Assembly (NCBI GenBank): GCA_037833965.1
Contig: AP031357.1
Span: 1,322,001-1,386,000, forward strand
Direction: 5' to 3'
DNA length: 64,000 bases
From: Marchantia polymorpha subsp. ruderalis
Taxonomy: Eukaryota > Streptophyta > Marchantiopsida > Marchantiales > Marchantiaceae
How positions within the stretch are numbered: position 1 is the stretch's first letter; every line of letters starts with the position of its first letter. Below, one piece after another: positions 48,570 through 60,178 of the stretch. A program made the translations under genes and the position numbers. The notes under the pieces are model-generated. The model saw only the letters and a program-made list of their open reading frames with translations. It searched no databases and had not been told where the DNA came from.

Positions 48570-49099
48570 TTTATTATCTCAAACTTTCGAGGATACTCTA
48601 TGTTATAATAAGACAAGCTGCTCAACCTGCGTCCAACTAGCGACAGAAACAGATTCAGTTCTTAATGCTTCGGTTTGTTAATTATGTTATTAGCGTAGTG
48701 ACGTGAACTGCAACACCACATGTCGACTGCTATTTTTCTCACATCACCATCGAGTCGATCTTTCCTCTTTAGGCTTACAAGTGGTTGTCAGAAGACAACT
48801 TTGCTGCTTTGAATGCTTCCTCTTTTGTGGTTGATGAAGTCCTCCGCTTTTGTTTCCTTGTCCTGGTGGAGAAACTGCCTTTGTGATTACAGATTCAAGA
48901 ATAAAGGCATTTAAAGTGAACACATCCGTGTTTGTGCTTAGTTCATAAGCCTTCGGGTCTACAACAACAAGGGTACTGCCGATTATCCTTGCCAGCGTTT
49001 CATTTGTCCGCTCAAGTTTTTTTGAAGACTTCATATGAGAACAAGGCCTCAGGTTGAATGCAAGCAAGTGAGGGTCAACTGGTTATGGTATTTTTTGAT

Positions 49100-49185
49100 A
49101 GTCTTCCTGATCTTTGCATAGACAAGATGGCTGGAATATCGGAGAACAAACTTCTGGAATTTTTTGTACAGGCACCTTCATATTC
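49100..49185 (+). repeat. Duplicated segment, continuous copy
   Basis: A continuous counterpart of 48262-48569. It reads open as SLPDLCIDKMAGISENKLLEFF, which looks like protein, but no family is recognised. Confidence 0.7.
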
Positions 49186-50796
49186 CATCATTAAATGTGA
49201 AGATAGGAATGACTGCTGAGAGGTACGCGATGATCAACTCCGATCAAACACATGTAGAGTCCACAAGCTCCAAGCAAGATGAGCATGAAGAGCTTTCATA
49301 CCTTCCTTTTTTCTGCCTGAATTTGAACTTTGGAATTCCAAATTTGAAGTACAGTTCTGTCAATCATATTCATAACTCGCTGGTTACTACTCTGCATGGA
49401 CTTGAGTGAGTGGTCAACTTGGAGTACTGATAAAATGCTTATTTTCCATTGTACGGACAACTAATGTTTCCATCGACATCGGTGGTGCGACCATAGAGCA
49501 CAGTTATAATTAGAGCTTTGAAGATCGAGATACAGGGTAATGTGTCATACTTTGATCCTGTTATTTGTTTTTTTCAACTATGTCAAATCCTTAGCAGATG
49601 CCCTTCTAGATGAGTAGTGGTCTCGTACAGCCGTACGTACAGCCGTTGCTGTCAACATCATCCATTGGATACGGTCAGTCAAGTCTCATGCAGGTTCAAC
49701 TCTCCACTCTCGTGCCTCACGTTCATACTTATCAAAAGGTGACCAGTTTCTATAACATCAAGAGCAGGAACTGGCATATTCTTCATTTTCATTTCAGCTA
49801 TTGTTCAGATTCAGGCTTATTTTGACCACATCTTCAGTGTTTAGTCGTTGTTATCTGCTTCCATGCTTATACTATTGGCTGATTAGTCAAAGTCTGAAGG
49901 CTATTAAGAGAAATTTAGAACTAACTTGTATTTGAATACTTTGGACTTTCCAGGATACAGCGGAAATAGAACAACTAACATATTTCCTTATTAATGAAGA
50001 AGCGTCCCAAGGAGTAATGTTGATGGGCCATAGCAATGGATGCCAGGTGACCCCTCTTAACCACTAATGTATCATGTGTCTTAACGGGTCTGGCTCTCAT
50101 CTAGTCAACGCAGAAGGCATTATAGCTAATTCAGATGTGGATTCGGTTTACGTCTTGCTTCACAAAATTTGTCCTTAAATTGTGTACTTTAACAGTGTCT
50201 GCTACAGAATATTGTTCACTATCTAAGAAGAGGAAGTGGTTGCTCAAAGGGTGTACGAGGAGTTATATTACAGGTATAATGAGAAACAAAAATCATTGCT
50301 CAATTGTTACATATTTGGCTGTGTGAACTGTTGCTTGCTCTTTCCTTCCTTGTTGTTGAGGTTCTTACTAGTTGCTTCTGAATGTGAAAATGATTGGACT
50401 TGGGAACTGTCCGCAGGCACCTGTTAGTGACAGAGAATATAGAGCTACGATACCTGAAACACTTGGTCTCTTTGTTTCATCATTTGTTTGATGCTTGGCT
50501 GGCTGGCTGGCTGCCTACCTTAGGGCTGCTATCATGGTGGACTTATGACACTATCCAGATAGCAGGAAGCATTTTTGGGGGTGCTCGCGAGGTGTCTATC
50601 GTCTGCAGAGACGATTTCCTTGGCTACATTTACCCAATCATTTAGATCCCGGTTGTATTTCTTCAACAAAAAAGGAACATTTGTGTCACAATAGATAGTA
50701 GAATTCCTGTTCAATCACCTCCTACAGGAACATTCCATGCAGATGATTTGCAATGGGCTTGAGAAATGCATCAGTCTCTTGTGGAGTTAGCTCGTG

Positions 50797-53700
50797 TTCC
50801 AAGCGAAAGGGTAGACGATTTTGTGGATGGTGAAGGTAGAAGAAATATAGAATTTGAAACAAGCTTTTGGAAAAGAGTAACCAATGACAAACCAGGCCCG
50901 AAAACTGCTTGGATAAAAACTGTAACTTATTGGTGTGCTTTTGGATCATTCAACCATCCTTCTCGGATTCCAGACACGATACCTAGAAAAGGCACCTATC
51001 CACCTCTCGGTATAGATGAAAATAATAGAGCACGATCAAGAAATGTTAATTTCAATGATCAATTGAAGAGAGGATGTCTTTGTAACTTTGTTGTTACATA
51101 TTACAAATTAGAACCTGAGACTGCAGTCATATATTGCAGATAAAGGTAAGAGTATTCCGTTTGAATGTTTTTACAGTCTGAACTTCTTGATGTATACGTT
51201 ATCATGGTGATGATGTTATTTCATAAATATGGATAAATATTAACTTGATGTTTTCATTTGTCTTGCAGGACTCATTGTAATGATAAAGGGAAAAGGTGTC
51301 ACGGAAGAATTGCAAAAAATAAAGTTGTTCCTTGGAGTCCAAAGTGTGCATATGCTCCACGAATTACGAACGAGCTCAGACGAAACATAGAGCAACTTTT
51401 CAGATGGGTTGGATAATTCCACAAGTTTTTTGACATGCATTTGAAACAACAGATTCAAGTATGAGGTCCACAATGTACTTTTAATGATACTACATATCTT
51501 CCATGGTCCATAAGAGGAGCTAAAGATGACACAATACATTTGAAAGATTTGCATAATATAAAAGCCAAGGTGGCAAGAGAAACTTATATGTTTCATGAAA
51601 ACGATCAGCAGTGTGTGCAGATTTGGATTAATGCGCATCCGCATTTTGTGCTTCTACATCAACAGTTTATCTCTGCAAATCCGTCCCAAGATTTCATGTT
51701 GGTTTGTGAATCCAAATGGCAGTTGGGTATGATGATTCACTACTCTCAAAATAAGCCTCTTGCGTTGGACAGCACATTTGCGACAACCAAGTATGATGTA
51801 AGTTTTCTTTCGGTTGTATTTTGAGTTGTTGATTTTATGAATATGACATTGTGTAGTGAAAGATTTTTTTTAATTGTTGTGGTGTTGATTGGCATTATTT
51901 CAATTGGATTGAACTCCAGTAGATCAGCGTCATTTTGTGGTACATAGACTGCATGTGGATCACTTTGACTTTTGCCATTTCAGTTCAGATTTATCTGGTG
52001 GGTGTATGCTTTATGTGAGGTATGTGCCATTTTTTCTCCTCCACATCTAACTTTTTTCTTTCTGTGTTTTTTTTCTTGAACATGGTCTAGTATATATACT
52101 CTAACTTAAAATTTTTACATTGACAGAGAACACATAGAAAAAAAAAACATAAGTAGTTTTCTTTTCTGTCGAAACTACCTGACGTAGGTCTGATGAGTTA
52201 TATCAATGAATATGACAAGAAGTAAACTTGCAAGTTATTTATGCAGAAGTAATGGTGAAAGGGTGTCTGAAAAGTACCAGTGCTGAAAAGTACACACACT
52301 GAATGGATATCGAGATAGGATTGCCTAGAGTTGAACCTACTTATTTGATTACTATCCAGTGTTCTTTGTAGGTCTTCTAGTTCCTTTCGGACTTGAGGAC
52401 TTGGACCTCATAGATTTCTTCAAAATGATATCAGATCTTGGGGAAGGGACAATGGCGAGTATAGCATTGTATCTCCAAAAGGACATGCTTGACTGCAAGA
52501 ATCCAAGTACTCTATTTGGATCTCAAGTACTCACTATACAGATACAGAGAACGATGGCACATCCTCTCTATGTGCATATCGCAAAAGATACCTGCACGTA
52601 GTACATGCAATGTATGCATGATTTTGCATCATGGGACAAGCAGGACGAAACTTCTTGTTTGTAGGAGAATACAAAAAATCGCCCGGAAATGTAATGAGTT
52701 GTCTGAAGTAATCCCTATTTTTCAGTAGTACGGCCTACAAGCGTGAAACATATGCTCTCGACTTCAGAATAAAAAGTTGATCAAACAAATGGTAACATGA
52801 CAACTTATACTTAGATGTTTAGTTTGACTAGCTTTTGTCACTTTTCTCCTCCAACTAATTTGCACAGTCAAGGTGCATTTGGTTTCACTTTTTCTCCATG
52901 ATATTAATCAGTTTAGAATTTCAGTTAAAGTACATTAAAACTGAAGGCTAATAAGCGAAATGCTTGAAGAAAAAATAACATGCCTGAATTAAGGACAATG
53001 TTCAACTCTGATATGTTAGAAGGTAATGTAGACATTGATTTTCAAGTTGGACCCCAAACGGATATATTTTAGCAGCTTTATTTCTTGTGCACAGTCGAGT
53101 TTCATTTGATTTCAAGATAGGAATTACTAGTTCATATTTCCCATCTCGTATCCTTCACTTCCTAGACTGCTGTCTCGGGACCCTCGCTTCCATGTCTTCC
53201 TGAGACATGTTACTTGTTTGTACATTTTTAGGCAGAGTTTTGAAGGTAGGTCTGCACACGGTTTAGTCTTATGCATTGTACAGTATAATAGTTGTTGGAA
53301 TAAATTGTACCAGTGAGTCACAAGTGCTCACTCACGTTCAAGTATTCTCTAGAAGCCAAGCAAGAAGAGAAAGAAGGTCAAGCGTTTTGAAGACTCTAAC
53401 TGATCACTTGTTCCATCAACTTTTGTGATACAAGAGTTGGCTTGTTATGGACTAAGTAATGCATTTATCCATGCTGCACATAACTAATTATATTTTATGT
53501 GTTGTTATCATGCAGTTTCCTTTTTTTACATTGATTGCATTTGATAGCCATCAAATGGGATTACCTGTTGCTTGGAGTATTCAACAAAAAGAAACAACAC
53601 AGATGATAGTGGACTTTTTGCAAAAAATCAAAGATGCAGCATTAAAATTGAAGCCTGACTGGAAACCAAGTTGCTTTATATTTGATTGTGCTCCTCAAGA

Positions 53701-55946
53701 GGTGGCTGCTTTGAAAGCTGTATTTCCAGGATTTTCTGTACATTTCATATTCGAAGGTACTTTTGAAATTCTGTCCATCTATAGTAGTGATTTATGCACA
53801 GATTATGTATAAAAAATGCCAATATAATCTGTGTATATTGATGATTGTCACACTTAGAGTATTCTATAGATATTTACAATCCGTATTAAAACCTTTGACC
53901 ATGTTGGAACTGTTTGCAGGGCATGGAAGGAAAATCTTATTCAAAAACTGAAAAACTGAACGCTTATATTGGAAATGTCTGATGCTTTGGGAGAAATGAT
54001 GTATGCTAACAGTGAACTTTTGATGTGGGGACGTTGGATGCAATCCAAACTAGATTTTCTTCAGAAATTGAGTTTCTAAACTACTTCAAACAAGACTGGA
54101 TCGGAAGAAGAGGTACTGTAACTCTATGATAATTCTCTTGTATTGTTCTCATAGTGTATCTAGCCTGTAGTGTAAGTAAACAGCTGTTCATTACAGTTGG
54201 AAGGCTCATAAAAACTTGGTTTAGCCCATTGCATTTAGTACAAGTACTAAACTTATATTACTGGAAGAAGTGTTGAACTGTATTAGATGGGTCTTGTGAA
54301 GTAAAAGTTTACTCATATTTTTGAATGATGGTTCTGAACATGTAGTTCACAAACATGGATGATTTTCGTAGCAATGGTGATATCTTACATGCCTTGTGTG
54401 TTGTCTTCATAGATAAATGATTGGTGATTTGTCGAAATTTTGATCACGCGAACCAACTGACAAATGGTGCAACAGAAGCTTGGCATTTGACCATGAAAAA
54501 GATGATTCAAAGAATGATATGTGGTTTAAAAGCTCGTCAATTGGACAAATTGTTAGACATGCTTTTTGGAAGCATGTTGCCGTTCTTTCTTTATAATATT
54601 TGTAGGAAGGCAATGGGATTGGTAGTGAATTGGAGAAAGGAAGAGGTTGCTATTTCCAGTGTATGGGCAGCAGAAAACAAAATGAAATATGCTCAGGTGA
54701 AAATATTTCTGATTTTGCATTTGTGTTTACTCATTTTTGCTTGCAATACCCGAGCTATGACTATGCATAACTTGCAATTTAATTATAACTAATGAAAAGT
54801 TATATATGTTGTATTCAGGTGGCGATTCCAGACCCCTTAAAGCCAAACTTTGCTGAGGTGATATGTCCAAAATCTAAAACTAACTACACAGTTCGATATT
54901 GTTATTCCTTGCTGCCTTCATGTGACTATTCGTGGGCTGTGAAAGGAAATATTTTCAAACATCAATGCAAGGCTTTGATGTGCAAAGGGCACCAAGGAGT
55001 ATCCATCATTCAGCAACATGGAACTTGGGCAGGGTTGCAATATGAAGGATTGATTTCTAATACCGATGTACAGTTGTTAAGTGAAAATACTCATTTGTCA
55101 GTGGAGTATGATTCAGAACTGCAAGCGGAAGAAAATCCTATGTTGGAATCAACGTTCAATCAGAGAAACGTTTGTGTGGAGAAGTCAAGAGAAGCTTGGA
55201 TGCAAATAGAAAAAATGGCTTCACAAAGTGATAGCATAGCACACAGCACACTTGCTGTAATGAATAGATCTTTGCATGACTTGAGAGTTCAGGAACAATG
55301 TCAACTAGAATCGGAAAATGATAGAATCACAAATGCCGACATGTTCATCAGACCAAGTGGCTTGACATTGAGAAGAAGGCTCGGGATCGTTGACAAGTAT
55401 CACGGTGCAAAGAGAAGCCATTCAATTCTGAAGAATATTTGAAGAAAAAACGGTGTCTAATTACCAAAGAACAAGAAATTCTTTGGTAAGTGACTTACAC
55501 ATGCATTGAATTGAAATTCTTATAGTACAATGAGATGTATGTATTAGTTATGTCTTTGTTTTCATTTTTTCTTTTATTGCGGCTGATCTGTAACCACTTG
55601 TGACAACTTACAGATTTGAACGTGCCTCTTGAAGGTGTTCACGGTGATAGCGGTAGCTATCTGGATATTACCAATGATAGTCCAGCTCTACAGAATGTTA
55701 TATCAGAGTTCAGTGATGTCATTTGTGATAACATACTTCTTCCTGATGTTATCTAAAAGAGAGACAATTAGAGAAGAGTTGTTCAGGCAAAGCACTCAAC
55801 TGCGTGGAAAACGCAAAAGTAGGAAACCACAAACTGATATGAATAGTACCTCTTTGCCTACAAGTAGATTATCCCTGCCAAAACGATTAGGTAGAGAGCT
55901 TTCAGCTGACACACATACAATCAATCTAAATGATGATCCGATATAG
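50797..55946 (+). pseudogene. Degenerate MULE-type (SWIM-domain) transposase gene
   Basis: Open segments in order: from 50766 to 51143 (N-terminal part, the first few codons of this frame overlapping the hydrolase relic), about 51269-51797, about 53514-53757, about 53920-54115, about 54413-54699, about 54830-55442 and a small tail to about 55946. The core has MULE-transposase features: LALDSTFATTKYD (first catalytic Asp), FPFFTLIAFDSHQMGLPVAWSI, SCFIFDCAPQEV (second Asp), then LTNGATEAWHLTMKK. The C-terminal SWIM finger is degenerate: CDYSWAVKGNIFKHQC lacks the second and third expected Cys positions. In-frame stops occur in the 51269-51797 segment (at about 51415 and 51458), another near the junction at about 51140, and a frame change near 53960. 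I saw no terminal inverted repeats. It is an inactive copy. Confidence 0.8.
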
Positions 55947-56299
55947 TGAATAGACTCATATACAAGAGGTAAGTTTCATTTTTTGTTACTGTTTTTCTCC
56001 TTGCCTAAGACCACCTGGTAGGTACTTGACAAGCGAGAAAGCTAGTTTTTCAGTTAGAAAGTTCAAAAGTTTACTTCGCGTGATCTCTATGTCTAGAAGT
56101 TTGAAATTTTGAATTTTATACATATTTCTCCATCTTGGCACATGAATCTTTATGAATACATGCCAATTTGTATTAAATTTATTGTGAACACATTGCTTCC
56201 TGATGTCTAAATGCTTTTTATAGCACAATACAACTCTTTCGGTTTTCATTCATGGATGATTTCCCTTCGGTTTATTTCTGTACTAGTGTTTCTAGTTTC

Positions 56300-57468
56300 T
56301 TCGTCATTTCTAGCAATGATAATGTGTCGAGAGCTGCGAAGAAAGTGACTGGTCTTACGAATGCGCCTCTAGGTCAGGCTTCTTCTTCCGGCTTGTCTGG
56401 CTTACCTGTAGTCATGCAGAAAGTTTCCTGGTGTAAGCTACGTTGCTGTCAATGAGGATACTGCTACAGAGAAGGGTATGTCTTCAATGCGGTATCAGTA
56501 CGCAGACGACGACTGTGGGTGGCTTGAAGTTGTGGAGAAACTTCCGACAGCGTCAAGGGTTGTATGTGTTCTCGCACCTTCCATCCAAAGAGCAATTCAG
56601 GAAGAAACATCTATTCATGTGGTTAGTTACCAAGGCCGTACATGATGAATTTTTTGTATAAATGGAACTCTTTTCTAAGACTCATTAACAATATGTGTTT
56701 TCTCTCGCAACAGGATGGGTACATCCGAGGAGGTCAGATCTTTTATCTGTTTAAGGTTTACTATGTCTTCCATGGTTCTGTGTGGTTTTAAAAGATTTCC
56801 ATTCTGATATGCCTGGACATAATCTTTTTGGAAGACTACGTCTTCGCTTTGACAAGGTGTACATTATGGAGCATGTCAGCGAGGATAAACTGAAAAATTT
56901 GCTTCTGTGTCATCGTGTGCAGGTTACGGCTTACTTAGAGTTTCTTAAGAACCATCTCTCAGGCACGTCACTAGCATACACTATCGCCATTCTGGTTGTG
57001 CGGAGAAAGATGCTGGCTACTAGCCTGATTTTGGGTTCATCATCGAATTTTATTTCTACCAAATTTGCGGGTGAAAGTGGACCAATCAGTCGTTCAGCTA
57101 CGGTGGATCTTGTTTTGGGAACACTTTGCAAGGCTTTAGAATCAGGGACTGTTACAGATCTAACTTGGGACGAATTGAGGTTCATAAGATCACCTATTGT
57201 AACCCTTGTTACACCTCAAGTAGCTGCACACGCCAAGGAGCTTACTTCAAGACAATTGAAAGTTCATCAGATTGTCGTGGATGCTGCACTGGAAGTTCTT
57301 TCTTTGCTGGGTCAACATGAGACAGAAGAGAAGAGAAAGAGCGTGACTTTTTCAGAAGCTTTTGACCGCACTTTTTCCTGCTTGTGGTGGGCAACCATGG
57401 GGATGGGACTTAGAGGTTCCAATCAGATGGCTAGAAGACACTATTGGGAAGCAGCCACTGCTTTCTGA
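56300..57468 (+). CDS. Unrecognised coding-like exons
   Basis: Two protein-like stretches: about 56315-56645, including SSMRYQYADDDCGWLEVVEKLP, RVVCVLAPSIQRAIQ and HVVSYQGRT, and 56782-57468, a 228-codon ORF including HSDMPGHNLFGRLRLRFDK, VTLVTPQVAAHAKELTSRQ and CLWWATMGMGLRGSNQMA. The first stretch changes frame once near 56435-56450. Composition is more like a host gene than the MULE to the left. I do not recognise a domain. It may be one gene with several short introns, the 3' part of a gene broken by the MULE, or a fragment carried by it. The right end is a clean stop at 57466-57468. Confidence 0.4.
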
Positions 57469-57964
57469 AGCTCAGGCTGTAGGTCATAAATATCATCATA
57501 AATATGTGTGGTTTTTAAAATTGTAGCAGAATTCGATTGTCTAAAAGACTCAAAAGAGCAGATTCACATTAATGTACCAAATTTAGTTGTCTTTCTCCTA
57601 ACTTTAAAAAATAAGGAAGATCTCGGTGGCCTAGGTATCAAAGGTTATATGTTTCAGACCGATTTTTGAGAAAGAAATTGTTGGTGAACAATCATGATGC
57701 ACCCATTGTTGGACTAAAGGAATAATATCTACCTAAACAAGTTAAAGCATGCTCAGTTGCATTGTATGAAAATGAAAAGCTCAAAAGGTGATTATAGAGA
57801 TAGTTGTTTAGCTTGGAGCTAGATTCCAACACTACTTTCATGAGTTTGGAGTGATGGTATTAGATGATACTTGAAATATTTCAACATGAATGTTTTGGCT
57901 AGTTGTCCACAGTTGAGATCTACAGTGTTATTTATGTAGTAAACTATCAGTTGTGAAAATATGT
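57469..57964. other. Intergenic spacer between convergent open frames
   Basis: AT-rich, with no ORF of interest and no recognisable element. Confidence 0.6.
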
Positions 57965-59185
57965 TTATTGAATTTGTTTTATTAGTCCAATCATATTTTT
58001 CGTGCATTTTGTCCATATGTATCTCTCTCGGGAGGTGGATTGCGAGACTAATAGACAAAGACAGACAAACAGCAGAAGCATGCAACGGTGGAAAACACGA
58101 AGGAGCTGCTCGAAGCCCTTCTGTCTAGTGGCATAATTCTTCTTGCCGGCGACCACAATTTTGCAGGTGGATACATGGATACATGGATACATTCGTAGGT
58201 GCACGCAGAAGCCCGAGGGTGTTCTGAAAGTGCGTGCTTTTCCAGCAGACCAAATGTTTTGGGCCTTGCCTTGCTTAATTGACCAACCTGGCACCCCAAA
58301 TGCCAACAAACAAACCAATACAGTGGTGGCAAATCTCGAACAGGAGAAGCAATACAGGTAGCCATAAAAGTGAGTTTCACACACGAGCACAGCATGCCTG
58401 CCCCGCTCACTCTCTGAAAGAAATCGCAAACAAACAAGTCCCAAGTGGCATGCTGTGGGCAGAATTTTTGATGCGCACGGACGATAAAGCCATAGCAGAA
58501 GTAGGATAAATGTGGTTATCCAACATGAGTTATGTGCAGCAACTTGAGTCTCATTCATGAAGATTGACTTTTCCAGCATTTCACGTTCGATGCCATTTCC
58601 GAACAAAGCTGAAGGCATGAGCTGAATACCAGGATTCTGACTGTTCAGGACGTTTAGACTCGATGCAAGCACCTTCCCCTTGTTCAGCTGGAAGTGTAGC
58701 AGACCTCTGGGAAAAATGAAAGCTTCTCCCTTCTTCACGACCTTTGCATACAGCTTGTTAGATATGGTTGGGTCGTTGCCGAAGTTGTTTGTGCCGAAGC
58801 CCGTATACATCTCTCCCTCCAACACATACAGAATCTCAGTGGCCAAGTTGTGTGTATGGGGAAAGATGATGCCACCACGATTGATATCGAGTCTTATGAG
58901 AGACAATCCCTGAGTGTTCAGAGCTGGCCATTGTCTAACGAAGGCGAGGGTTGCAGTTCCGTTGGTAGCAGATTCGCTGGGATTCGCAGCTTCAGCAAGC
59001 CCAGAAATTGCAAAGTCGTATGTGGAAGCAAGTGCAAGCAACTTGCAAGCGAAACCATTTGAAACTGGTCCGGCAGCAAGGTCTGCAATGCAGAAATCCT
59101 GCAGTGGGTCAGGATCCGCTGCATGGACAATGTGGACAGCTGACTGCAGTCCAGCTGCAAGGATCATAGCAGCAAGGAGATTCAT
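57965..59185 (-). CDS. Germin-like protein (bicupin-fold apoplastic), with anomalous long C-terminal frame
   Basis: Residues 1-22 form a signal peptide ending VHA, before ADPDPLQDFC. The conserved germin disulphide pair is present (DFCIADL and GFACK). Cupin motif 1 is GGIIFPHTHNLATEILYVLEG (His, His, Glu metal ligands) and motif 2 is GEAFIFPRGLLHFQLN (third His). The family C-terminus is recognisable up to about residue 215 (FGNGIEREMLEKSIFMNETQ, about 58540). Known members are secreted, Mn-binding glycoproteins with superoxide dismutase or oxalate oxidase activity in the cell wall. The frame then continues for some 190 Cys- and Leu-rich residues unlike any germin. More likely the real gene splices out (a GTTGCT donor follows NETQ) or ends near there and the rest is non-coding. 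Confidence 0.85.
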   Translation of the reverse strand: MNLLAAMILAAGLQSAVHIVHAADPDPLQDFCIADLAAGPVSNGFACKLLALASTYDFAISGLAEAANPSESATNGTATLAFVRQWPALNTQGLSLIRLDINRGGIIFPHTHNLATEILYVLEGEMYTGFGTNNFGNDPTISNKLYAKVVKKGEAFIFPRGLLHFQLNKGKVLASSLNVLNSQNPGIQLMPSALFGNGIEREMLEKSIFMNETQVAAHNSCWITTFILLLLWLYRPCASKILPTACHLGLVCLRFLSESERGRHAVLVCETHFYGYLYCFSCSRFATTVLVCLLAFGVPGWSIKQGKAQNIWSAGKARTFRTPSGFCVHLRMYPCIHVSTCKIVVAGKKNYATRQKGFEQLLRVFHRCMLLLFVCLCLLVSQSTSRERYIWTKCTKNMIGLIKQIQ

Positions 59186-60178
59186 CGCCGATACATTGCG
59201 GTGGTTGTGGGAGAGATCCGTCCTCGCCGTCCGCGTTGTGCACTAAGAGCGAACAGGAGTAGTCTTGGACGTGAACTCAAAATCCACCGGACAGTGTTCA
59301 AAACCTCCAAGGCTGAAATAAATCTGAATTGTAGTCGAATGATGCTCATAGTCGACACGTGTTCACATAACCAGGGTGCATTGACTACAGGTTAAGCGCC
59401 GGACTGCTGAACGGTGACACCATCACGACGGTCATCGTATGCCGTAGACCCCCGAGAATACGGTCGGGGTTGTTCTAGCCTGCAGTGTATTAAGTGCTTA
59501 AATAACTACTTAGCGGATCCGAAATATTTTGATGTTGTATAAACAAGTAATGGCTAGTTGGTACTGACGGGGAAATTCAAAATACCCAGTTCTGGCTGGC
59601 CATAAAAAATTTGGTTGAAACAGTTTCACACACAAAATCTGCACTACGAAAGTGTTCTGGTGATGATCGACAACGGAACGTTTGTCTTTACAGATCTGTG
59701 TGGTTTCTCCTCACATGAGAAAACTCTTTCCACATTGTGAGCTCGAAAAATGAAATTCTGTCCTAATGGCGACAACGAGGCAAAATCAGCCAATGCAAAG
59801 TTGAAGAACTTCTACGACCATGCAACAGTCCTACCACATCATCAATACAGTGAAGTAAAGGTCTTGTCCCTTCAATATAGCCGAGGCAACACTTCGAGGC
59901 GGAAAGAGAGGCTTGTTGAATATTTCCCTGGACTAAGCAAGGCATGCACTACATCATGTTGACCGCTATTGATCTACAACGTGTTTCTTCATGAACGACG
60001 ACCCTGGAAGATTGACCTTCTTAAGGATCAACGAGAAGCACACCACGAGATAACGACGCTTCTTTAATTGAGCACTCAACCGCAAGAAACAATTGAGAAA
60101 AAATGGGGTACAAGGCTTGTCAGGTACACAGCGAATACACCTTGTGTATAAATTATACTACTAAAAAATGAACTTTGG
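59186..60178. other. Intergenic region
   Basis: The left part holds the promoter of the minus-strand germin-like gene. The right part should contain the 3' untranslated region of the methyltransferase gene. Only 60-70-codon ORFs without family resemblance are present, and no RNA gene was found. Confidence 0.5.

Larger units (their letters stand above)
48105..50796 (+). pseudogene. Broken DUF1749 (UPF0613) alpha/beta-hydrolase gene
   Basis: Exon-like pieces in the correct order: 48105-48181 (VAFRSGDFKKQVIFLGGLTNGLLAT), about 49598-49727 (PLLSTSSIGYGQSSLMQ), 49954-50046 (DTAEIEQLTYFLINEE...GHSNGCQ, with the nucleophile-elbow GHSxGC), 50208-50273 (NIVHYLRRGSGCSKGVRGVILQ), from 50417 (APVSDREYRATIPET), and about 50728-50796 (MICNGLEKCISLL). 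Most splice sites look intact. The second piece contains an in-frame TAG and a frame change just before the matching segment, the N-terminal exons are not found, and similarity stops at about 50790 with a stop codon, so the C-terminal third with the catalytic His is missing. A second, intact copy may exist elsewhere in the genome. Confidence 0.75.
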
